Source: Dactylonectria macrodidyma
Lineage: Eukaryota; Ascomycota; Sordariomycetes; Hypocreales; Nectriaceae
Direction of reading: 5' to 3'
Assembly (NCBI GenBank): GCA_020744425.1
Contig: JAGMUV010000008.1
Location: forward strand, 1,426,001 to 1,490,000
Length of the DNA stretch: 64,000 nucleotides
The position numbers and the translations under genes are program-made. Shown here piece after piece: positions 41,115 to 51,235 of this stretch (position 1 is the first letter of the stretch; each line of letters begins with the position of its first letter). Under the pieces are notes generated by a model. The model ran no database searches and was not told where the DNA came from. It saw only the letters and a list, made by a program, of their open reading frames with translations.

Positions 41115-41849
41115 TTTTGTGTGCAGTATGGAAGGAAAGTTGAGTGATCGGATGAGGTTTGACAAAGACATGGAGAAACTATCGAGAAATGAGGGGTTCG
41201 CCAGTGTCGGCGGAGGGTTGTTTATCCGGTCTGACCGGCAAGCGAGAGCGAGATATTGAAGGTCGTGATTTGAAAGCATGATATGCAAGCAGCACCGGTT
41301 ACGCAGTACTATCGCGCTGATCATGATGGACGGATACCCGATTTCGAAGTTGACTCAGTGATCATATCCAGAGACGATTGAGCCACGGCGACGATTAAAT
41401 TAAAGGACGCTGATAGCTCGAGGACTGCCAACATGGCAAAAGAATCTCGTAGTTAAAATTCTGCGATGCAATTGAATTGTGACGGAAAGTCGGCATCTAT
41501 CCTAGCAATGTCTTGTCGCTGGCCCCTCAGCCGCCCAGGCTTTACGGGGTTGTCAGACATCCTCAGACTCGAAACGAATGGCTTGCGCTAGCACCAACAA
41601 CTGCAGCTAACAACGCCACTAACCTCGAGCTGAACCGTCATCTATATAGGAAATGCCAATGCGAGGGTTCAGCCATGAAAGCCACTCGTATTGTGGGCAT
41701 TGCCCCATGGAGAAATTCATTTCCCTGAAACATGCCTTCAATGGCTCCCAAATGGCCATTAAATATCGGCATGCTCGTTCAATTCTGCATCCAGGCTCTC
41801 TCACGTTTCAGTCCTGCTCATTTGTATCTTTCTCCCCGAGATCACCGTA
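41115..41849. other. Intergenic region upstream of the secreted Cys-rich gene
   Basis: No gene. A TATATA element near 41642 is a weak promoter candidate for the secreted protein, about 200 bp before its ATG. Confidence 0.4.
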
Positions 41850-42169
41850 ATGATGCTCCTCAAATCCATGGCTGGAACGGTTGCTCTAGCTTCCTTGTTC
41901 AGTACCGCCGCCGCAGCAAGTTTATGCTACCCACCACCCATTTGCATCGAGCTCAAAGGTACGCAACCGTCTCTTAATGGATGTCTCTCTAATCAGATCC
42001 AGGCTCATGTACATCATCTTATCAGTGCTGCTCAAACACGATCTGCAAGTTTGGCGTGTGCACCCCGGCGCAGTGTTCTCCTCCTGGCTATCAATGCGAT
42101 CTTGACAACTCAGGGATCTGCTGCGACCGAGGCTGCATGAATTCATATCCTTTCCCTATCTGTTTATAA
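41850..42169 (+). CDS. Small secreted cysteine-rich protein (effector-like), two exons
   Basis: Exons 41850-41958 and 41997-42169 give 93 residues. Exon 1 encodes a clean signal peptide (MMLLKSMAGTVALASLFSTA then AAA), with cleavage likely before SLC. After the 38-bp intron (GTACGC donor, TTAAT, AATCAG acceptor) the frame reads GSCTSSYQCCSNTICKFGVC, TPAQCSPPGYQCDLDNSGIC and CDRGCMNSYPFPICL. The mature part of about 70 residues has 13 cysteines, including two CC pairs, resembling disulfide-knotted secreted peptides. Without splicing the cysteines disappear and the frame becomes featureless, which supports the intron despite its shortness. Role unknown: secreted effector, antimicrobial or structural peptide are all possible. 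Confidence 0.75.
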
Positions 42170-42551
42170 CGCCCCGACGCTTGTATGAGTCGGGTTCAAC
42201 TGAGGTTGTGTCCACCGCGAACGACCACTCGATGCACCACAAGCAAGCCGGGCAATTTTACCTTCCCTTGGGCCAAGGAGCATTTTAAAAATACGTTGAC
42301 GATTTTCTGAAAAACGGTGCACATCTTGGCATTTTTCGAAGCACATAGCAAGGACAGAAACTTCCGGTGTGGTCGTCGGCATAACTCTCAGCCGATGTTT
42401 CTATCAAAGATTTGGTCTGTTGCGACAAGGCAGGGCACTGGCAGACTGAGCAATGCTAAAGTGACAGTCTTGAGCCCTCATCTAGCGATGGGTTCAATCG
42501 TGAAATAGATCCAGACACTCAACTAATTGTACAAAGTTCTCCATGAATTCG
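42170..42551. other. Intergenic, convergent 3' region
   Basis: No gene is seen between the secreted-protein stop and the minus-strand orphan stop. Confidence 0.5.
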
Positions 42552-43181
42552 CTACTCTGTCTTGGTCTCATCTTCTGCCCCAGTCATCTCATTGAACTGT
42601 TCCTTCTCGCAACAATACATGATAATATTAGGACACTCCTCGTTGTACACTTCACCTCCAACCCTGCTCATCCAATCGCTCGAATGCACCAAGGCTCCCA
42701 TTTCTCTCTTTGGCACGTCAAACTCGGGGCGGGAATTGACTTGTGGTGAATACACTTGTGGTGAATGTTCTCCATACATGTACTCCTTGAAAGCCCGGAT
42801 GAAATCACCCTTGGTGACGCCATTGTCATTGTGTAGAGAAATGCTGGCATCGGCATTGGGAAGACAGCACGGGCAACTTGCAGCCTCGGATTTCTGGAAG
42901 AGTGTGATGGTGAAGTTGTTGGTAGGTGGAGTGGTTAGGAATTCGGGGGTTTCGGGGTCCAGCAGAACAGAGTCCTGGAGACGAGTAAAGACGTTGTTCC
43001 AATAGGATCTGAACGCGGGAGGGGAAGTTTCGAACGATGGGCTGTCGGATACGGCGTCGCGCGTAGTTGTCTCGATTGCTTTGACCAATTGATGCCATTT
43101 CTCCATGATTATCTCGTTCTCAGGGAATTCCGTCTCCGTCTCTTCAGGCTCTCGCTGAGTTGGCATAAGGTCGGGAGACAT
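42552..43181 (-). CDS. Hypothetical acidic protein with weak EF-hand-like loop, 209 residues
   Basis: The start MSPDLMPTQREPEETETEFP is the first ATG in a frame open upstream from a non-ATG codon. The N-terminus is acidic, followed by a helical part (EIIMEKWHQLVKAIETTTRD) and a Pro-rich stretch. The segment ISLHNDNGVTKGDFIRAFKE has the D-x-N-G spacing and following aromatic helix of an EF-hand loop, but a partner loop is not evident. CCLP and YCCEKE cysteine pairs occur. No signal peptide. The weak EF-hand match should be treated as suggestive only. Confidence 0.7.
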   Translation of the reverse strand: MSPDLMPTQREPEETETEFPENEIIMEKWHQLVKAIETTTRDAVSDSPSFETSPPAFRSYWNNVFTRLQDSVLLDPETPEFLTTPPTNNFTITLFQKSEAASCPCCLPNADASISLHNDNGVTKGDFIRAFKEYMYGEHSPQVYSPQVNSRPEFDVPKREMGALVHSSDWMSRVGGEVYNEECPNIIMYCCEKEQFNEMTGAEDETKTE

Positions 43182-43861
43182 GATCCTGATGGTTGGGCGG
43201 CTAATGGTGGATTTTCCGTTTGATGGCCGCAACTGAACAATTGATTGATGGGAATGTTCAAAAAAGAACTAAAGTGGTGTGGAATATTATAAGTAAGGCT
43301 ACCTGAGAGTGATTGCTTACCGTCTGACTCATCCGGTGCGGCTGAGTAAAAGCAACAATCTGGCCGCGACAAAGGGCCAACCGTGCTTTGTCTATCTTTT
43401 ATCACAACGGTGTGAATGTTTGCACCAGTCTGCTGTAGACTCAGTGGAGTCTAATACAGTTTGATTATCGATGGCTTTGCGACCGGGTTCCAGCATTCAA
43501 CGGAGCCTCTGAGCTTTCTACTGGCCCATTGGCAACCTCAAAATGGATTTCAATCCGTTTTAGTTGGCCTAATGACAGCCCTAAATTAGTTTGAACGGAT
43601 CATATGCCGTCTTCGCAGCAAACAGACTCACTACAACCCTCCAACAACTCATCCTAGCAAAGTGAGCAACATTCAAAGCAGGCGCTCAAACAATTTGGTG
43701 CCAAGTCACAAATCAGCCTGGGCACGATTGTCACGCAACAAATCTCCACTTATACTTCCGTCGACCCGTTATATGCAGATCCGAAACTTGTTGGTCGCGA
43801 CAGATGCACATTCATGGGTTGTCGATTGGTTCGCTACCATGTCACGACAGGGGCGGGCGGT
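43182..43861. other. Divergent promoter region of the orphan and methyltransferase genes
   Basis: Non-coding, A+T-richer toward 43440-43620. No gene is supported. Confidence 0.5.
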
Positions 43862-43868
43862 TATAAAT
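43862..43868 (+). promoter_or_regulatory. TATA box of the methyltransferase gene
   Basis: TATAAAT 70 bp upstream of the ATG. Immediately after it, TCAACTGAG is repeated twice in direct orientation within the short leader. Confidence 0.6.
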
Positions 43869-43931
43869 TCGTAAACATCAACTGAGGGGTTCAACTGAGC
43901 GGTAGACAAACACCTCAAGGCTTCAATCGAA

Positions 43932-45287
43932 ATGGCAAACACCAATCCTGTTTTGCTTGCTGACGACCAGGTTGGTTGCCTCCCTGTTTGGCGACTTGCT
44001 CAAGCGCCCAGCTAACCGCTCAGCTCGACACCGACCAGGATTCGTCGCTTGGATCTGTACGGAAGACCAAAAATGCCTAGAACACGACTAACTTCAATAG
44101 GATGCGGGGTCGTCAACTCAGAGCATCTCTAGCTCTATTCTAGACTACCGTCGCGAGAATGGACGAACCTATCATGCCTACAAGGATGGCAGTAGGTTAT
44201 CACCTTGAAATCCGAGTGAGCGATTGACCAATCAACTAGAATACAATCTGCCCAACGATGACCTCGAAAACGAAAGACTAGGTAGGTCATACGGCATTTC
44301 CATTGCTTCGCTAACTAGTCAGACCTCCAGCATCATCTATGCCTGCTCACCTTTAACAACCAACTCGGCCTGGCACCTCCCTGTCTCCCTAATTCCAAGG
44401 TCAAAAGGGTCCTTGATGTAGGCACCGGTACAGGCATTTGGGCCATTGACTTTGGTGATGAACATGTGGAATCCCAGGTACGACAGCTGCCCATTTGCCG
44501 TCATCGCTAACCGTCCAGGTCATTGGCATCGATCTCTCGCCCAGTCAACCTAGCGTGTGCGTCGTTCCACTTGTCGCTTGTCTCTTGTTGTTTGGCGCTA
44601 ACAAAATAGTGTCCCGCCAAACGTCCGCTTCATCGTCGACGACATTGATGAGGAGTGGAACCATTCCGAGCCCTTTGACTACATCCATAGTCGAATGATG
44701 AATTTCAGCATCAAAGATTGGCCCACCTACTTCCGAAACGTCTACGAGTAAGTCTATTGCCCCTGATCTGACACGTCTAATTTATTAGCAATCTTACCCC
44801 CGGAGGTTGGGTCGAAATTCAAGAAGTCGGGTGCGAAATGGCTTCAGACGACAACACCGTCACCAAAGACACGGCTCTCTTCAAGTGGTGCAGGCTTCTC
44901 GATGAAGCATCCGCCAAGCTAGGCCGGCCATTTGTGAAATTCGACGAAATGAGAGAACACATGGCCAACGCCGGTTTCACGGAAATTGTCGACGGTCGCT
45001 TCAAATGGCCGACCAACCGGTGGCCCAAGGGCAAGAAGTTCAAAGAGCTTGGAGCATGGAACAATGAAAACACGGTTGCCGCTTTAGAAGCCTTGACACT
45101 AGCACCATTCACCAGAGGTCTGGGATGGTCTTATGAAGAGGTTACTCTCTTTTTGTCCGATGTGCGCACCGAACTAAACGATCCAAAGATCCACGCCTAC
45201 TGGCCAATGTACGTGTTCGCTTCTTCTCTCGACTCAACTAACCTTTGCAGTTGCTCCATCTATGGCAAGAAGCCCGAAGTGGTTTGA
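43932..45287 (+). CDS. SAM-dependent methyltransferase, UMTA/LaeA-like family
   Basis: Nine exons: 43932-43970, 44024-44056, 44101-44191, 44240-44281, 44323-44477, 44519-44556, 44610-44747, 44789-45208, 45251-45287. They join to 330 residues. Family landmarks appear in order. The N-terminal block is SSILDYRRENGRTYHAYKDG then YNLPNDDLENERLDLQHH. Motif I, VLDVGTGTGIWAIDFGDEH, begins near residue 98. Then come VIGIDLSPSQPS, NVRFIVDDIDEEW, FDYIHSRMM, and NLTPGGWVEIQE. The C-terminus is WPICSIYGKKPEVV. This family includes the secondary-metabolism regulator LaeA and many catalytic methyltransferases; sequence alone does not separate them. The sixth donor was placed at GTGCGT (44557) because only that phase continues into VVPPNVRF. 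No biosynthetic backbone enzyme is nearby. Confidence 0.9.
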
Positions 45288-45379
45288 TGTTGTTTATCTA
45301 AACGGTCAATAAATTGTCAGATCTGTCCATAGAATCATTTGAATTACAGGCTGAAACATGACTTGAACAATCTGCCTAA

Positions 45380-46192
45380 TTACAACATAAATCTCAAAAC
45401 AATCTCTGCAGCCGCTAGAGCGTCATCATCTGCGTCAATAGCATTCATGGCCTTTTGAAACACCACTGGATCCCACAGTGCTCCAAATACCTTGATCGTT
45501 TCACTGTTGACGAAGCGATCAAATTCAAAGTGACCTTGAAAGGTGAGGACCCGACCAGGCTCAAAGACACCTTGGACTCCACACCGCTTCGTCTCGCCAA
45601 CCATCTTCCAAGACTTTGGTAGCTCTTCGAAAATTGCAACGTGATCGGCGTGGACAAACTGAAGTCGCATCATTTCCGGCGCCGGTGTCAACTGCAGGTT
45701 TGGGCATTCCAATGTCTGAGTCTTTCCCGCTGAAGGAAATGCCTTTCGGAAATCGTCCGTGAGTCGAATTCCATGCACGCCGAGTTCCCATCCCGCCGGG
45801 TTCTTCTCAACCCTGCTACACGCCCCAAGCAAGCTTTGGCAGACTATTTGATGTCCAAAACAGCTTCCAAAAATCTTGACTTGAGGGTAGGTGTGGTAAA
45901 TCGTCGTCAAGTATGCTTGGAGTGTATGGATCCAGGGCTCGTCGTAGTATGCCGATGCTGCTGAGCCAGTGACCAGAATAGCATCAAAGTCCAAAGGCGA
46001 CACAGGGTACACGCCTCGAACCACGTCAAAGTCTGTTGATTCAACGGTGGTATGAGGAGAGATGCGAGATGCAGCATCGCTCAAAAGGTTGTGAAAGATG
46101 GTTCCATAGGTTTTCGTCTTTGCGTACACGTTTGGGACCGGCGTGTCGGCGTTGAGCATGGCTATGCGGATCGTATACGACAGGGAGCCCAT
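45380..46192 (-). CDS. Class I glutamine amidotransferase-like protein
   Basis: Intronless frame. The start MGSLSYTIRIAMLNADTPVP is preferred over upstream in-frame codons. At 270 residues it matches stand-alone class I amidotransferases. The nucleophile elbow FGSCFGHQ places Cys near 111, and GHFEFD supplies His and Glu near 221-223, so the catalytic triad appears complete. Upstream blocks DAILVTGSAASAYYDEPWI and AYLTTIYHTYPQVKIFG fit the family. Related fungal proteins are often annotated as GMP synthase-like or gamma-glutamyl peptidase-like; the true substrate is unknown. No synthase domain is fused to it. It converges on the methyltransferase with a 92-bp gap. Confidence 0.9.
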   Translation of the reverse strand: MGSLSYTIRIAMLNADTPVPNVYAKTKTYGTIFHNLLSDAASRISPHTTVESTDFDVVRGVYPVSPLDFDAILVTGSAASAYYDEPWIHTLQAYLTTIYHTYPQVKIFGSCFGHQIVCQSLLGACSRVEKNPAGWELGVHGIRLTDDFRKAFPSAGKTQTLECPNLQLTPAPEMMRLQFVHADHVAIFEELPKSWKMVGETKRCGVQGVFEPGRVLTFQGHFEFDRFVNSETIKVFGALWDPVVFQKAMNAIDADDDALAAAEIVLRFML

Positions 46193-46647
46193 GTTGATCA
46201 GAATGTTCGACTGAAGCGAAGCTGTACTGTTGCGTGCTATGTCGCGATTCAGAAGTTGTTGCGGGGAGTTTGAGATAAGGTCCACTACGGCCCACGACGG
46301 TTAGGAAAACAGTTGAGCCAGCCCGGAATGGATATTTCCCTAATGGGAAGTTTTAGCCTTGGTCATGGGAGTCACCATCGGTATCCGAAGAGCGAGACCC
46401 ATCGGACTTGAAAGGCCGTTATCGGATGCCAAGTCCGCGGCTAAGTGCGGATTCAGTTGAGAATAGCTGACCGAAACAAACCGCCGTCTGCACTAGGGTT
46501 GGCTGGGTCCACTCCTCTTTGGCAGTTCAACTCCGTTGTAGTGGCAGTGCAGCAAATCAGGTTGGTCTGAATAGGATCATGGCTAGAACGTTCGGCAGGC
46601 TCTTAGTTGTGTCATCGTCCCATTGCAAATAAAAGAAATCAAACCAA
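46193..46647. other. Intergenic region
   Basis: No gene seen. It holds the amidotransferase promoter and the 3' end of the Clr5-ankyrin gene. Confidence 0.5.
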
Positions 46648-49600
46648 TCAACTCTCCGCCATGACTTGTCCTTCAGCCATGGCCATTCCCTCTGGCAGTG
46701 ACCAGGGTGCCAACGAATCGCTCCAATCTGTAGAGAGAAAAGACTCTTCAGCCTGTTCCAACAAGTCCCCAATAACAAAGTGATTGTTCTCATCGGCCAG
46801 CTCGATGGCTCTAGAGAATCCATGGATTGGATCCGGCTTTGCTCCTGCATTAAGGAGTAACCGCACCATGTCCAACCTCCCATATTCAGCAGCGCCCTCC
46901 ACTGCAGTGCGACCTTCCTCTGGAGAAGGCGCTGCATTGACATCTGCGCCTTTGTTCAACAGGATCCTTGCGATCTGTATGTCTCCTTTGATGGCTGCGC
47001 CTTGCAGAGCTGTGACTCCTCCCTTCTTAGAAGGCATGGCGTTGACATCTGCTCCATGATTTAGAAGGAGGGAAACAATTCTTGGGTCAATGAGCTCCGA
47101 GGATGTGGCTGCCTGTAAAGCCGTCCGGCCATATTCTTTCCCAGCGGGAGCATTGACGTCTGCCTCATGCCGTAAAAGAAGTTGAATGGTTTTCATAGTG
47201 CCCGATGTGACGGCTGCTTGGAGAGCAGTGAAACCACATCTTTTTCCGGCGGGCGCATCAATGTCGGCGCCATGGCTGAGGAGAAGCGCAATCGCCTTCC
47301 TTTGGTTCCATTTTCGCCCATGGCTCAGGTTCAAATCACTCGTGGCAAGCTGAAGCGGTGTCATGAATCCACTGTGAGCATCCCTATCCTCCACCCGCGC
47401 GCCAGCGTCCAGTGCCAGCTCGAAGCACTCCATTTCTCCTCTGCGAATGAGCTCGTGCAAGAGTCTGCCACTCATGCCATCCGGGCGGTTAACTGGCGCT
47501 CCAAGCTCAAGTAGGTATCTGAACGAGTCTCTATCTTCAGTACAATGAATACCATGCACTGCAGCTTCCAAAACCGAAATTCCGGCATGGATTGAAGGCG
47601 CCGCTTCGAGGTCAGCCCCTGCTTCTATCAGCCAATTCACCACCCAAGGTCTACCTTGGCTGACTGCGGCTTGAAGGGCTGTTCTTCCTCCGTGATTACT
47701 TGCCGGAAGGTTCACATCTGCTCCTTGATTAACAAGATATCTCATCAATTTCATACTTCCTTCTTCTGCCGCAGCTTGAAGAGCATTCATGCCTCCAAGA
47801 CCATGCTCATTGATCGGGACACCCGCTTCAACGAGCATTTCACAGATGTGAAAACGGTTTTGCCTTGCCATGTATTCTAACACGGATGGACCAATCAAGT
47901 CGTATCTTTTCTGCACGAACATGAGCAGAAAATCGGGCTTGTTTTTGTCTACTGCCAGCCGACAGATTTCCTTTAGAAGTTCAGGGTTCGTCTCCGCACC
48001 AGCTTTGATGAGGAGATGAATATGACTCAGAGAGGAACCTTGGTTATCAAATTTCATTGCCAACTGAATTGGGCAACTACACTTGACATCTCTGGGTTTT
48101 CCGTCATCTCTGTTGATGAGTCGAGTCCGTGGAGCATTAGGATCTACTCCTCGCTGGAGAAACATCCTCACCGCTTCCTCAGCACCACACACGATGGCTT
48201 CGCATAACCCATCCTCGAAGTCGACTTCGGAAAGGTCCTGCTGGCTGATAAAATCAAAAAGCACGATATCTCTCTGTTCTGCCGCCTGTACCAGTTCATA
48301 GACTTGAAATCTTTTACGATTTCTTTCTCTCAATGACTGATACATTTTCGGAAACACGTCTTGCAATTCTTGAAGTTTCCCGTATTGGTGGCTTAAAGAA
48401 TCAGCTCCACGTCTAGCTTCCTCCTTCAGCAAAAGATCCATCATCTGAACTCGCCTATGTTGTATCGCAACTCTGAATGCGGATTCAATGTATATGGAAT
48501 CCACACCGCCTTGGATCAAAGCTCTCATCATCATCAGGGACCCGCGATATACAACGTAGCTCAGAGCATCGTGGTTAGGAGCCCATACGTCCGAGGGGTG
48601 TTTAAGACTGACTCCATTAGACACCAACAGTCTAGCTTGTTCCAAGTTGTCAGAATCAATAGACTGCTTAAGTTGATCCATCTTGCGGAGTTTGCGCAAA
48701 CAACTTCGCTTTGCGGCTCCGAGAGGGCACTCCAAGTTAAGGGGTTCTCGTGTCGAAAGGCCAGTCTTCCGCCGAAAATCAGGGCATATTTGCAGTATTT
48801 TTGTTGCACAACAGCGGGCATACTCCCAGTCCAATTGTAAGAACCTGGTGATCCGACCACCAATGCCCTCGTCCATTGCCCATCTAATGTAAGCACTGAT
48901 CCCAGAATGTCCAACTAAATTGTTGGAGATGAGATATACCATGATGGCAAGCGATTGATCCAGCTGTCTTTCTGTTGGTTCTTTCCATTTTAGAAGCAAG
49001 AGAGGGAGCCCCAGAACCCGTTCCAGGATTGCGGCTGACGCTTTCAAGATTCTCAACTTTAGATCTATACTCATCAAATAAGAGGAAATATATCCAGGCT
49101 CCCCCCATGGAATTCGTGGCTGTGTTTCAATTTCCAAAGTGCATTGTAGGTCGTCCAGTGATAGGTGGCTAGTTCCTAGGAGGGAGGTGACCTCTATTCG
49201 GATATTAAAGACTTGTTACCAGAACACTCGGATAGATAATTTTACCTTTTGCATTCCAGTATGATGGAAATATTTGCCCAGCCCAAGCTACGATATTGGT
49301 CGACACCCCGAGATCAGGGGGTGACATAGACAAGCCCAGTGAGGGGGAAAAAGGATCGTGAAATTCATCCAACTCAACATAAAGTTCACGTGATTGAGAT
49401 ATTCCAGAATGCTGTAGCGTTGATGCGCATGACCATACCATAGTCAGCCCTGAATTTTGGGGTGGTTCAGGATCGAAAATAAGAAACCTTGCGTGATTTT
49501 CCAGTCGTGGTGTAGCCATATCGAGGTCCATGAGGTCCCAAGGAGTCGCAGGAATGGGACATGCCACTTCATCGGCTAGTCGTGTTGGATTATCTGTCTT

Positions 49601-50166
49601 CTGATCCCCCAGCGGCCGTTGATTCATATTATCTTGAGACTCAGGCTCTCGAGACCCAGGAGGGTCCACGTGTCGGGAACCGGTGTGAGATTCATCTGGG
49701 TTTCGGATCTCCAAACGATGTTTCCTAACGGTGTCGATGCCCAAGTCTATTAAATTAATTCAGAGCTCAGGCGAGAATCATGGCACTAACCTATTTCATG
49801 AGACCTCGGTCCGTCACAATTCTTCATGTACCGCCTCTTCTCCCTGGCGACGCGCTCTTGCGGTAGCAGTCGGCCATAGAGATAGACATCAGAGGCGATG
49901 CCCTGGGCTTCTCGTTTGCGAACTTCAGAAAACACCGCCTTCCATTCATCGGCGCGTAGTTTCTTCAAGCCTCCAAACTTAGTCTTGAACTGCCTGACGC
50001 TGGGAGATGTCAGTCATCCGCTAGGTCCCGCGTTGAAGGGAGAAACCCACGTGATGTCGGCACCACGTGCTTGACGAAGATATTCAATCGTGTCGTCAGC
50101 ATTCTTTCCCCCATTCACATACTGGTCGATAACGTCCTTTTCATATAGTTTCCAATCCACAGGCAT
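46648..50166 (-). CDS. Clr5-domain ankyrin-repeat protein
   Basis: Exons 50166-50051, 49999-49791, 49746-49246 and 49193-46648 join in phase to 1,123 residues. The N-terminus is a Clr5 domain: DWKLYEKDVIDQYVNGGKNA, DDTIEYLRQARGADITVRQF, KTKFGGLKKLRADEW. A disordered linker follows (residues about 110-280), then a helical region, then about 12 or more ankyrin repeats. Examples are GMNALQAAAEEGSMKLMRYL, GGRTALQAAVSQGRPWVVNW, and YGRTALQAATSSELIDPRIV. The repeat GFTALQAAVTSGTMKTIQLL and its neighbours use a characteristic ALQAA start. Clr5-ankyrin fusions are common in filamentous fungi and vary strongly between strains. Their role is not established; receptor-like or chromatin-linked roles have been suggested. 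The ORF upstream of 49193 reads correctly only when spliced. Confidence 0.88.
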
Positions 50167-50353
50167 GATGCTAGGAGGGAGAGATGGCACAGTGCCCAGG
50201 GGCAGGAGCTAGGGAAATTGAATAGTGCAGAGTTGCGCGGCGGCGCGCAGGCGACTCAAATGTGCAACTTTGCGACTAGAGGTCTCGACGTCGCTGGGAG
50301 GCGATCCATGTCGGGCAAGACGTTATATACCAGTGATGGAATGGCACTTCTTA

Positions 50354-50540
50354 GGTCTTTTGCTCACAAGGCAATTGGTTGCCTTGTTGGTCTGGTTCGC
50401 AATCACATACGCAAGGGTCTTTTGCTCAGCGCCTCGTTGCCTTGACCTAAGTGAGGCGGCTGCAGTTGTCCAATCGCGAGCTGAGAATTCCCACGCCACG
50501 CCTCGGGTCTTTTGCTCTGGTCCGCCCTTGGTCTTTTGCC
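50354..50540 (+). repeat. GGTCTTTTGC motif, four copies in 190 bp
   Basis: GGTCTTTTGCTC occurs at 50354, 50416 and 50516, and GGTCTTTTGCC at 50530. The flanking bases differ, so it is an interspersed motif rather than a clean tandem array. It lies 190-370 bp upstream of the Clr5-ankyrin start codon. Confidence 0.6.
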
Positions 50541-51109
50541 ATTTGTAGTCTCGAGTTCTGACACGGTCTGTCTCGTCCCAATTAGTAATAACCCATCTTG
50601 CGGTACGTCATTAACCAGCGCAGGGTCTCTGAGAATGAAGAGCTAGGAACGCAAAAATTCATATCTCTTTCGGTTCATTTCTAACGTGCCGCACATGTAT
50701 CAAAGTGACTGTACAGGGAACGACACTAGAGAAGCAGACCAATTGATAGCCTCCGACTGTGCGGGCACGTCGGAGATATTCTCAGGAAATGGAGGAAATC
50801 CCGGCCAAGTCTCTCTGACTTTTAATCTCAATGTAGTCATGATTGCAGCTCTTTAACCTACTTGGACTTTCATTACAAGGATTCATCTTTCATTAACTCC
50901 GTGAAGATGACCTTGGTGGGACGGCGACGTTGCATGACAAGAACGTTTTCATCCTTGCGCCTCTACGATCTGAACCCTTCATCAGAGCCACCGATTTCCA
51001 GAATTTGTTCTCCCGTTGACTATGTTATGCACGATGGCATATTAGTCAAGGGGTGGAAGAAAAACAGGACATAAGATCAGCATTAAACCTCCCTCTACCT
51101 TCATGAGTA

Positions 51110-51235
51110 CCATTAGGATATACATTGTAGATAACTGAGACTACTTTAGTAATAAATTTATCCTTATTTATTCACTTTATTTTATAATTCAGCTCTTATT
51201 TAGTCCCTAGAGAAGCGGATGAGGTAGTGTAGTAG
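51110..51235 (+). repeat. Dispersed AT-rich repeat, copy C
   Basis: ATTAGGATATACATTG, CTACTTTAGTAATAAATTTA and TATAATTCAGCTCTTATTTA followed by GTCCCTAGAGAAGCGGA align by eye with copy B and, in the core, with copy A. No terminal repeats or target duplications are visible. Confidence 0.45.

Noticed and set aside
42780..42850. Calcium-binding EF-hand call for the 209-residue orphan
   Set aside because: Only one weak loop is visible and it lacks a clear partner, so calcium binding is not claimed.
43932..46192. Secondary-metabolite gene cluster (methyltransferase, amidotransferase, with nearby SDR)
   Set aside because: There is no polyketide synthase, peptide synthetase, terpene synthase or pathway regulator nearby, and the genes are on different strands. 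The grouping is not enough to claim a cluster.
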